Source of the DNA: Pseudomonadota bacterium
GTDB taxonomy: Bacteria; Pseudomonadota; Alphaproteobacteria; Rhizobiales; Beijerinckiaceae
Length of the DNA stretch: 49,035 nucleotides
Assembly (NCBI GenBank): GCA_021780435.1
Contig: JAJXYV010000071.1
Location: 1 to 49,035, forward strand
Direction of reading: 5' to 3'
Numbering within the stretch: position 1 is the stretch's first letter; each line of letters begins with the position of its first letter. The notes below the pieces were generated by a model. It saw only the letters and a program-made list of their open reading frames with translations. It did no database searches and was not told where the DNA came from. Shown piece after piece: positions 42,561 through 49,035 of this stretch. The position numbers and the translations under genes were made by a program.

Positions 42561-43973
42561 ATGACCGTCAACCATCTCACTCATGATCATGTCGTCGCCG
42601 ACATCGGTCTCGCCGATTGGGGCCGCAAGGAAATCGCCATCGCCGAAACCGAAATGCCCGGCCTGATGGCGACCCGCGCCGAATATGGCCCGGCCCAGCC
42701 GCTCAAGGGCGCGCGCATCGCCGGCTCGCTGCACATGACCATCCAGACGGCGGTGCTGATCGAGACCCTGCAGGCGCTGGGCGCCGATGTCCGCTGGGCC
42801 TCCTGCAACATTTATTCGACCCAGGACCATGCGGCGGCGGCCATTGCGGCCAAGGGCACGCCGGTCTTCGCGATCAAGGGTGAGAGCCTCGAGGAATATT
42901 GGGAATACACCCACCGCATTTTCGAGTGGAGCGACGGCGGCACGCCCAACATGATCCTCGACGACGGCGGCGACGCCACGCTCCTCATCCATCTGGGCCT
43001 GCGCGCCGAGCAGGGCGACGTCGCCTTCCTCGACGGCGCGACCAATGAGGAGGAGGAAGTCCTCTTCGCCGCAATCAAGAAGCGCCTCAAGGGCAACCCA
43101 GGTTTTTACGGCCGTTGCGCGATGGCGATCCGGGGCGTCACCGAGGAGACGACCACGGGCGTCCACCGTCTCTATGTCATGGAGAAGGAAGGCAAGCTGC
43201 TGTGGCCGGCGATCAACGTCAATGATTCCGTCACCAAGTCCAAGTTCGACAACCTTTATGGCTGCCGCGAGTCGCTGGTCGACGGCATCCGCCGCGGCAC
43301 CGACGTGATGATGGCTGGCAAGGTCGCCATGGTCGCGGGCTTCGGCGACGTCGGCAAGGGTTCGGCGGCGAGCCTGCGCAACGCCGGCTGCCGTGTGATC
43401 GTGTCGGAAATCGACCCGATCTGCGCCTTGCAGGCGGCGATGGAAGGCTACGAAGTCGTCACGATGGAGGACGCCGCGCCGCGCGCCGATATTTTCGTCA
43501 CCGCCACCGGCAATGTCGACGTCATCACCATCGACCACATGCGCGCGATGAAGGACCGCGCCATCGTCTGCAACATCGGCCATTTCGACTCCGAGATCCA
43601 GGTCGCGGCCCTGCGCAACCTGAAATGGAGCAATGTGAAGCCGCAAGTGGACGAGATCGAATTCGCCGACGGCAAGCGCCTTATCCTGCTCTCGGAAGGG
43701 CGCCTGGTGAATCTCGGCAACGCGACCGGCCATCCGTCCTTCGTGATGTCGGCCTCCTTCACCAACCAGACCCTGGCCCAGATCGAACTCTGGACCCGCC
43801 AGGGCGACTATGGCCGCAAGGTCTATACGCTGCCCAAGCATCTCGACGAGAAGGTCGCGAAGCTCCATCTCGACAAGATCGGCGTCAAGCTCACCGTGAT
43901 GAGCCAAAAGCAATCGGACTATCTGTCGGTCCCGGTCGCGGGGCCGTTCAAGCCCGACCATTACCGCTATTAA
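42561..43973 (+). CDS. ahcY: Adenosylhomocysteinase
   Basis: 470 residues, normal length. It splits S-adenosylhomocysteine to homocysteine and adenosine, keeping methylation reactions running. Motifs: [60 protein letters not shown] with the NAD-loop, [20 protein letters not shown] (Rossmann), [11 protein letters not shown], and the terminal KPDHYRY tail that reaches into the neighbouring subunit. AGGA lies upstream of ATG 42561. A palindrome in the promoter suggests dedicated repression, and a terminator follows. Confidence 0.98.
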   Translation: MTVNHLTHDHVVADIGLADWGRKEIAIAETEMPGLMATRAEYGPAQPLKGARIAGSLHMTIQTAVLIETLQALGADVRWASCNIYSTQDHAAAAIAAKGTPVFAIKGESLEEYWEYTHRIFEWSDGGTPNMILDDGGDATLLIHLGLRAEQGDVAFLDGATNEEEEVLFAAIKKRLKGNPGFYGRCAMAIRGVTEETTTGVHRLYVMEKEGKLLWPAINVNDSVTKSKFDNLYGCRESLVDGIRRGTDVMMAGKVAMVAGFGDVGKGSAASLRNAGCRVIVSEIDPICALQAAMEGYEVVTMEDAAPRADIFVTATGNVDVITIDHMRAMKDRAIVCNIGHFDSEIQVAALRNLKWSNVKPQVDEIEFADGKRLILLSEGRLVNLGNATGHPSFVMSASFTNQTLAQIELWTRQGDYGRKVYTLPKHLDEKVAKLHLDKIGVKLTVMSQKQSDYLSVPVAGPFKPDHYRY

Positions 43974-44038
43974 GCAAAGTCCTGCCGGCGTCAGCCGGCT
44001 GGGAGCGAGTGTGACGCTGGGTAAGTTCGAGAGGACAT

Positions 44039-44062
44039 TTGATCGCGCCTGCGCGCGATCAA
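44039..44062. repeat. Perfect hairpin after ahcY
   Basis: TTGATCGCGC-CTGC-GCGCGATCAA, 10-base arms with a 4-base loop, 65 bases after the ahcY stop. There is no T-run on either side, so it is not an ordinary terminator; it may stabilise the 3' end of the mRNA. Confidence 0.75.
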
Positions 44063-44096
44063 TCGAATGACACGTCGCCTCTGTGCACGAATCCAG

Positions 44097-44124
44097 CGCC
44101 TCCGGTCTCTTCCGGAGGCGTTTT
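44097..44124 (+). terminator. Terminator after ahcY
   Basis: CGCCTCCGG and CCGGAGGCG pair across a 6-base loop and are followed by TTTTC. It separates ahcY from the divL operon. Confidence 0.85.
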
Positions 44125-44218
44125 CTATTTCGTTCCCCTTTCTTAACCATGAATCGAGAAGGTAAATTGAGGTGATTCGCGCGGGGCGCCGGCCCCGCAG
44201 GGGAAGGAAATCCGGTCC

Positions 44219-46735
44219 ATGCCGAAAAGATCACGCCAGACAGTTTCGCGCCGCGCCGCGCGACCGCGTCTTGCGTCTTTTTGCGCCGCCGGCTCCGCCC
44301 TGTTGCTTCCCGGCGCCGCGGCGCGCGGACAGTCAGTCGCCGGCATCGCGGGCATGGATTCGGCCGGCGGTTTTTTCGGCCTGTCGCTTGGCGCCGGCCT
44401 GGTCATCTTCGCCACCATCACCGCTTTGCTGCATCTCGCCGGACGGCGGCTCTGGTCCCGGCGCGAGGCCGAGTTGACGGCTGAAATCGATCAGCTGAAC
44501 CAGAAGGTCGAGCGCGCGCGCGCCTTTCTCGCTTCCGAGACGCAATTCGTCGTCGTCTGGGGCGGCTCCGGCGGCGAGCCGGAGATCGAAGGCGACGTAA
44601 GCCTCGTGCTCGACGCGCCGGCGCCGCGCCGCGTGCTCGGCTTTGGCGCCTGGCTCTCGCCCGCCCAGGCGCAGACCCTCGAGGCCAATGTCGCGCTGCT
44701 GCGCGAGCGCGGCCATGGGTTCCGGCAGGATCTCGTCAGCCAGAACGGGCGCCATCTGGAAGCCGAGGGGCGGGCGATCGGCAGCCGGGTCGTCATGCGC
44801 GTGCGCGACGTGTCGGGCGATCGCCTGGAGCTGATGCGTTTACGCAAGGTCCAGGCCGAGCAGAAGGCGCAACTCGAAATCCTGCGTGGTCTGCTCGATC
44901 TGACGGCCCATCCGGTCTGGACGCGCGGACCGGACGGCGATCTCGACTGGGTCAATACGGCCTATGCCCGCGCGGTGGACGCGAAGAGCCCGCAGGATGC
45001 GACGGCGCGCGGCCTTGAGCTGCTTGACCGCCCCGCGCGCGAAGCGGCGGCGCGCGCCCGGCAGGCCGGCAATATCTGGCGTCGGCGCGAACATGTCGTT
45101 GTGGCGGGCGTGCGCCGGCTGATGGACGTGCTCGACGCGCCTCTGCCGGGCGGCGGCGGCGGCGTGGCCGACGATCTTGCCGAACTCGAGGCCTTGCGCG
45201 CCGACCACGCGCGGCAAGTCGAATCCCATATCCGCACGCTCGACCAGATCGCCACGGCCGTGGCCATTTTCGACCGCTCGAAAAGGCTGGTCTTCGCCAA
45301 TGCGGCCTATCGCCATCTCTGGGGGCTCGATCAGGCCTTCCTGGAGCAGGGGCCCTCGGATTCCGAAATTCTCGATCAATTGCGCGCGGGCCGCCGTCTG
45401 CCCGAACAGGCCGACTATCGCGCCTGGAAGATGGCGCTGCTCGCCAATTATCAGATCATGGAGCCGGCGCCTCAGGTCTGGCACCTGCCCGACGGGCGGA
45501 CCGTGCGCGTCGCCTTCGATCCCAATCCGCAAGGCGGGATCACCTATCTCTTCGACAACGTGACCGAGCGCTTCACCCTCGAATCGCAATATAACGCGCT
45601 TGCCCGCGTCCAGAGCGAAACGCTCGACGCCCTCCAGGAGGGCGTCGCGGTCTTCGGCGCCGATGGCAGGCTCAAGCTCTGCAATCCCGCCTTCCTCCGG
45701 CTGTGGCGCCTGCCCGCGGGCCTCGTCGCGGAGCACCCGCATATCGACACGATCACCGCCGCCAGCAGGCCGCTCGTGCCCCATGACGCGGTCTGGTCCG
45801 ACCTGCGCAGCGCGGTCGCCGGCCTCCATTCCGTGCGCATGGGTTTCGAGCGGCGGATGAACCGCAGCGACGGCGCCGTCGTGGATTGCGCGGCGGCCCC
45901 GCTGCCCGATGGCGGAACCCTGCTCACCTTCATCGACGTGACCGACGGCGTGAATGTCGAGCGCGCCCTGAAGGAGCGCAATCAGGCGCTGCTCGCGGCC
46001 GAGCAGTTGCGCAACGATTTCGTGCATCATGTCTCCTATGAGCTGCGCTCGCCGCTGACCAACATCATCGGCTTCATCCAGCTGCTCGGCGACGGCAGCG
46101 TCGGCCCGCTCAACGAGAAGCAGCGCGAATATGCCGGCTATGTCCTGAAATCCTCGGCGGCGCTGCTGGCGATCATCAACGACATTCTCGATCTCGCCAC
46201 GATCGACCGCGACGCCATGGAGTTGCGGTTCGGCGAGGTCGATATCCAGCGCGTCATCGGCGAAGCCGCGGAGGGCCTGCAGGACCGGCTGGCCGAATCC
46301 CATGTCGAATTGTCGATCGTCGCCGCCCCCGAGATCGGCGGCTTCCGCGCCGACGGCCAGCGCATCCGCCAGATCCTGTTCAATCTCCTGTCCAACGCCG
46401 TCGGCTTTTCCGAGCCGGGGCAGGTGGTCACGCTTGCAGCCTTGCGCCGCGAAAACGAGATCGTGTTCAAGGTTTCGGACCGCGGGCGCGGCATCCCGCC
46501 GGAACTGCTCGACAAGGTCTTCGACCGTTTCGAAAGCCATACGATCAATTCCCGCCATCGCGGCGTCGGCCTCGGCCTGTCGATCGTGCGCGCCTTCGTC
46601 GAGTTGCATGGCGGAACGGTCCATATCGATTCCGCGCCGGGAGAAGGGACAGTCGTGACCTGTATTTTTCCTCTTCGTGGCGGCGAAACGGAAAGCCGCC
46701 CGAAGATTGATCCCTTGTTGGAGGCGCGGGCATGA
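44219..46735 (+). CDS. divL: DivL-type sensor kinase (Tyr in the H-box)
   Basis: 838 residues. A basic N-terminus and one clear membrane helix (GLSLGAGLVIFATITALLHL, about 58-78) precede a long sensor part with PAS-like domains (AVAIFDRSKRLVFANAAYRH; EGVAVFGADGRLKLCNPAFL). The dimerisation helix reads DFVHHVSYELRSPLTNIIGF: the usual phospho-acceptor His of HELR is Tyr (residue 607 from this start). That is the defining feature of DivL, which modulates CckA-CtrA signalling and cell polarity. The ATP-binding domain is intact (NLLSNAVGFSEPG; SDRGRGIPPELLDKVFDRFE; HRGVGLGLSIV). Its stop overlaps tsaE as ATGA. Confidence 0.93.
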   Translation: MPKRSRQTVSRRAARPRLASFCAAGSALLLPGAAARGQSVAGIAGMDSAGGFFGLSLGAGLVIFATITALLHLAGRRLWSRREAELTAEIDQLNQKVERARAFLASETQFVVVWGGSGGEPEIEGDVSLVLDAPAPRRVLGFGAWLSPAQAQTLEANVALLRERGHGFRQDLVSQNGRHLEAEGRAIGSRVVMRVRDVSGDRLELMRLRKVQAEQKAQLEILRGLLDLTAHPVWTRGPDGDLDWVNTAYARAVDAKSPQDATARGLELLDRPAREAAARARQAGNIWRRREHVVVAGVRRLMDVLDAPLPGGGGGVADDLAELEALRADHARQVESHIRTLDQIATAVAIFDRSKRLVFANAAYRHLWGLDQAFLEQGPSDSEILDQLRAGRRLPEQADYRAWKMALLANYQIMEPAPQVWHLPDGRTVRVAFDPNPQGGITYLFDNVTERFTLESQYNALARVQSETLDALQEGVAVFGADGRLKLCNPAFLRLWRLPAGLVAEHPHIDTITAASRPLVPHDAVWSDLRSAVAGLHSVRMGFERRMNRSDGAVVDCAAAPLPDGGTLLTFIDVTDGVNVERALKERNQALLAAEQLRNDFVHHVSYELRSPLTNIIGFIQLLGDGSVGPLNEKQREYAGYVLKSSAALLAIINDILDLATIDRDAMELRFGEVDIQRVIGEAAEGLQDRLAESHVELSIVAAPEIGGFRADGQRIRQILFNLLSNAVGFSEPGQVVTLAALRRENEIVFKVSDRGRGIPPELLDKVFDRFESHTINSRHRGVGLGLSIVRAFVELHGGTVHIDSAPGEGTVVTCIFPLRGGETESRPKIDPLLEARA

Positions 46736-48264
46736 GTGAGCCGGTCTGGCGCGTGGACCTGCCCGACGAGGCGGCGACGAGGGCCTTGGCCCAGGAAGTC
46801 GCGGACATGGTCCGCGCCGGCGATCTGGTGACGCTGAGTGGCGATCTCGGGGCGGGCAAGACCACTTTCGCGCGCGCCCTGATCCGCAGCCTGACCGGCG
46901 ACCCGGATCTCGAGGCGCCGAGCCCGACCTTCACCCTGATGCAGGTCTATGACACGGAAGCCTTTCCGATCGTCCACGCCGATCTCTACCGGGTGAAGGA
47001 CCCGTCCGAACTCGCCGAACTCGGCTGGGACGAGGCGGCGGAGGGCGCCCTGGTCATCGTCGAATGGGCCGAGCGCGCCGGTTCCGCGCTCTCCGACGAC
47101 CGGCTCGACGTCGCTCTTTACACGGATGCGAAGCGCGGCCCCGACTTCCGCCGCGCCGAAATCGTCGGCCATGGCGCGGCGGCGCAGCGGCTTGTCCGGC
47201 TGCGCGGCGCGCAGAATTTGCTGGAGCGCTGCGGCTGGGACGAGGCCGAGCGGCGGCACATGCAGGGCGACGCCTCGACCCGCGCCTATGAAATGCTGGT
47301 CAAGCCGGACGGCGACAAGGCGGTGCTGATGATCTCCCCGCCGCGCCCGGACGGCCCGCCGGTCAGGGGCGGCAAGTCCTATAGCGCGCTGGTCCATCTC
47401 GCCGAAGACATCCGGCCCTTCGTCGCCATGGACGAGGCCTTGCTCGCGCAAGGGTTTTCGGCGCCGCGCCTTTTCGCGGCCGATCTCGACGCGGGCCTCG
47501 CCGTGCTGGAATATCTCGGCGACGAGGGCATAATCGACAAGGACGGGCCGCGCCCCGAGCGCTATTCCGAGGCTATGCGCCTGCTCGCCCATCTGCATTC
47601 CCGGAGCCTGCCCGACCAGATCGCTTTTTCCGGCGGGACCTGGCGCCTGCCGACCTACGATCTCGGCGCGTTTCTGGTCGAGGTCGATCTGCTGGTCGAA
47701 TGGTTTGCCCCCCATGTCCTCGGCGTCCAGCTCGCCTCGGGCGCGCGGGCGCAATATGAGAACGTCTGGCGCGGCGTTCTCTCCGGTCCCGTGGCCGAGC
47801 CGAAAACATGGACGCTGCGCGACTTTCATTCGCCCAATCTGCTGTGGCTCGCCAATCGCGCCGGCGACCAGCGCATAGGCCTGCTGGATTTTCAGGACGC
47901 TGTGCTCGGCCCGCCGGCCTATGACCTCGTTTCGCTGTTGCAGGACGCCCGCGTCACCGTGTCGGACGACCTGGAGTTGAAGCTGCTCGGCGCCTATGCC
48001 TATATCCGCAAGCACATCGAGGAGGGGTTCGACGTCGGCGCCTTCGCCACATCATACGCGATCATGGGGGCGCAGCGCGCGAGCAAGGTTCTCGGCATTT
48101 TCGCCCGCCTCGACAAGCGCGACGGCAAGCCCGCCTATCTCGCCCATATCCCGCGGGTTAAATCTTATCTGAAAAAGGATCTCGGCCATCCGGCGTTGGC
48201 CGAACTCAAGGTATGGTTCGAGCAATATCTGCCGCAACTTTTCGCCGAGGAGGCGGTCTCTTGA
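46732..48264 (+). CDS. Fused TsaE ATPase and AmgK-like sugar kinase
   Basis: 510 residues. The first 150 are TsaE, the ATPase of the tRNA t6A37 complex: GDLVTLSGDLGAGKTTFARA (Walker A), SPTFTLMQVYD and HADLYRVKDPSELAELGWDE, VIVEWAERAG. From about residue 180 an aminoglycoside-phosphotransferase fold follows: GDASTRAYEMLV (nucleotide loop), WTLRDFHSPNLLW with the catalytic Asp, and LLDFQDAVLGPPAYDLVSLL (metal site). The second half resembles AmgK, the MurNAc/GlcNAc anomeric kinase of cell-wall recycling, and is followed by MurU, the next enzyme of that path. I recall the same fusion in other Hyphomicrobiales. It overlaps divL upstream and murU downstream. Confidence 0.92.
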   Translation: MSEPVWRVDLPDEAATRALAQEVADMVRAGDLVTLSGDLGAGKTTFARALIRSLTGDPDLEAPSPTFTLMQVYDTEAFPIVHADLYRVKDPSELAELGWDEAAEGALVIVEWAERAGSALSDDRLDVALYTDAKRGPDFRRAEIVGHGAAAQRLVRLRGAQNLLERCGWDEAERRHMQGDASTRAYEMLVKPDGDKAVLMISPPRPDGPPVRGGKSYSALVHLAEDIRPFVAMDEALLAQGFSAPRLFAADLDAGLAVLEYLGDEGIIDKDGPRPERYSEAMRLLAHLHSRSLPDQIAFSGGTWRLPTYDLGAFLVEVDLLVEWFAPHVLGVQLASGARAQYENVWRGVLSGPVAEPKTWTLRDFHSPNLLWLANRAGDQRIGLLDFQDAVLGPPAYDLVSLLQDARVTVSDDLELKLLGAYAYIRKHIEEGFDVGAFATSYAIMGAQRASKVLGIFARLDKRDGKPAYLAHIPRVKSYLKKDLGHPALAELKVWFEQYLPQLFAEEAVS

Positions 48265-48983
48265 GCGCGCGGCCCGAAAAGGCGCTGGTCTTCGCCGCCG
48301 GCCTCGGCACGCGGATGCGGCCGATCACTTTGTCGCTGCCCAAGCCGCTCGTGCGCGTCGGCGGCAAGGCCATGCTCGACCATGTGCTCGACCGGCTCGA
48401 GGACGCGGGCGTGAGCGAGGCCATCGTCAATGTCCATTGGCTCGCCGACCAGATCGAGGATCATCTGCGCGGCCGCGCGGCGCCGCGCATAACAATCTCC
48501 GATGAGCGCGACCTCCTGCTCGATCAGGGCGGCGGCATCGTCAAGGTTCTCGACGAATTCGGCGGCAAGCCCTTCTTCATCTGCAACACCGACGCGCTCT
48601 GGGTCGACGAGCCCGAGTCGCAGATCGCCCGGCTCGCCCGCGCCTGGGACGGCGCGAAGATGGACGTCCTTCTTCTGCTCGCCGACATGAAGACAAGCCT
48701 CGGCGTCGAGGGCCGCGGCGATTTCTTCCGCGACGCCCAGGGGCGGCTGAGCCGGCCCACGCCCGGCGAAAATGCGCCCTATGTCTACACCGGCGTCGGG
48801 ATCATCAAATCCGAGCTGTTCGAAGGCTGCCCGCTGGAGCCGTTCCGGCTGGCGCCCTTCTTCTTCGCGGCGGCCGAACGCGGCCGTCTCTTCGGACTGC
48901 CACTGAAGGGCCGGTGGCTCCATGTCGGCGCGCCGGAGACGATCGAGGAAGCGGAGAAGGTTTATCGGGCGGCGGTCGCCTGA
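48261..48983 (+). CDS. murU: N-acetylmuramate-1-phosphate uridylyltransferase MurU-like
   Basis: 240 residues from TTG 48261, read as MSARPEKALVFAAGLGTRMR. GAGGAGG seven bases upstream and overlap with the tsaE-amgK stop (TTGA) decide this start over the track's Met at 48213. The nucleotidyltransferase signature ALVFAAGLGTRMRPITLSLP, then KPLVRVGGKAMLDHVLDRLE and FFICNTDALWVDEPE, define it. It should make UDP-MurNAc from MurNAc-1-phosphate, using the product of the AmgK half just upstream. This pathway bypasses de novo UDP-MurNAc synthesis and underlies fosfomycin tolerance in pseudomonads. Confidence 0.92.
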   Translation: MSARPEKALVFAAGLGTRMRPITLSLPKPLVRVGGKAMLDHVLDRLEDAGVSEAIVNVHWLADQIEDHLRGRAAPRITISDERDLLLDQGGGIVKVLDEFGGKPFFICNTDALWVDEPESQIARLARAWDGAKMDVLLLLADMKTSLGVEGRGDFFRDAQGRLSRPTPGENAPYVYTGVGIIKSELFEGCPLEPFRLAPFFFAAAERGRLFGLPLKGRWLHVGAPETIEEAEKVYRAAVA

Positions 48984-49010
48984 CAGGCGCGCCTTTTGGG
49001 GGAGCCCCGA

Positions 49011-49035
49011 ATGTCCGGGACGGCGCCGACGGCTA
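49011..49035 (+). CDS. Start of the next gene, possibly AddB
   Basis: Only eight codons (MSGTAPTA) are in the window, from ATG 49011 with GGGGGAGC upstream. In related genomes the gene after murU is often addB, the nuclease/helicase-like subunit of the AddAB break-repair enzyme. That is an inference from gene order only; the residues themselves do not identify it. Confidence 0.4.

Overview
The window is GC-rich chromosomal DNA of an alphaproteobacterium, most likely of the order Hyphomicrobiales (Rhizobiales), with a feel of the Beijerinckiaceae/Methylocystaceae. The lineage is inferred from a complete PhyR-NepR-EcfG general stress module, an alphaproteobacterial 6S RNA beside the folate cyclo-ligase gene, DUF1134 and NDUFA9-like genes, a DivL-type kinase with Tyr in place of His, a TsaE-AmgK fusion followed by MurU, and a DnaG without zinc ligands. 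Almost all of the window is tightly packed housekeeping sequence. I see no insertion sequence, prophage, tRNA, rRNA or CRISPR array.

Layout. 0-5.5 kb: purine genes (purK start, purE), two divergent small DUF465 genes, propionyl-CoA synthetase, a YebC/TACO1 factor and a bestrophin-like channel. 5.4-13.2 kb, mostly minus strand: YmdB-like phosphoesterase, 5-formyl-THF cyclo-ligase, 6S RNA, an alpha/beta hydrolase, rpoD, dnaG and an acyltransferase-3 membrane protein. 13.3-17.4 kb, plus strand: panB, a ribbon-helix-helix protein, a glyoxalase-fold protein and a two-gene flavoprotein dehydrogenase (Tat-exported small subunit plus GMC subunit with a Cys cluster). 17.4-22.5 kb: carA, yqeY, a membrane retropepsin-like protease, zinc-free L31, an ABC exporter and a small lipoprotein. 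22.5-27 kb, minus strand: a MotA/ExbB-like and MotB/OmpA-like pair, a GNAT acetyltransferase and a haem-oxygenase-like putative diiron enzyme with overlapping or nearly touching ends, preceded by an inositol-phosphatase gene.

27.1-29 kb holds ecfG, nepR and phyR with a near-perfect EcfG promoter in front of nepR. 29-33 kb is a TetR-controlled HlyD/EmrB efflux operon with an operator sitting inside the promoter. 32.9-36.6 kb: a membrane coiled-coil protein, DUF1134, CysQ and an NDUFA9-like SDR. 36.7-39.1 kb: a 42-base tandem repeat beside a small fatty-acid-synthase-like operon (acyl carrier protein, ketosynthase, two different hot-dog proteins). 39.3-42.5 kb: truncated haemoglobin, a 600-base gene-free stretch, and a ClC protein with CBS domains. 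42.5-49 kb: ahcY, divL, tsaE-amgK, murU and the first codons of the next gene, possibly addB.

The most unusual items are the ACP/ketosynthase/paired hot-dog operon, the orphan stator-like pair with its putative diiron enzyme, the GMC dehydrogenase lacking a visible cytochrome partner, the zinc-less primase, the 42-base repeats, and the ClC gene with an inverted repeat upstream. Gene starts were corrected from the ORF track where a ribosome-binding site or family alignment from memory favoured an internal start. All family calls are by eye, with no database search.
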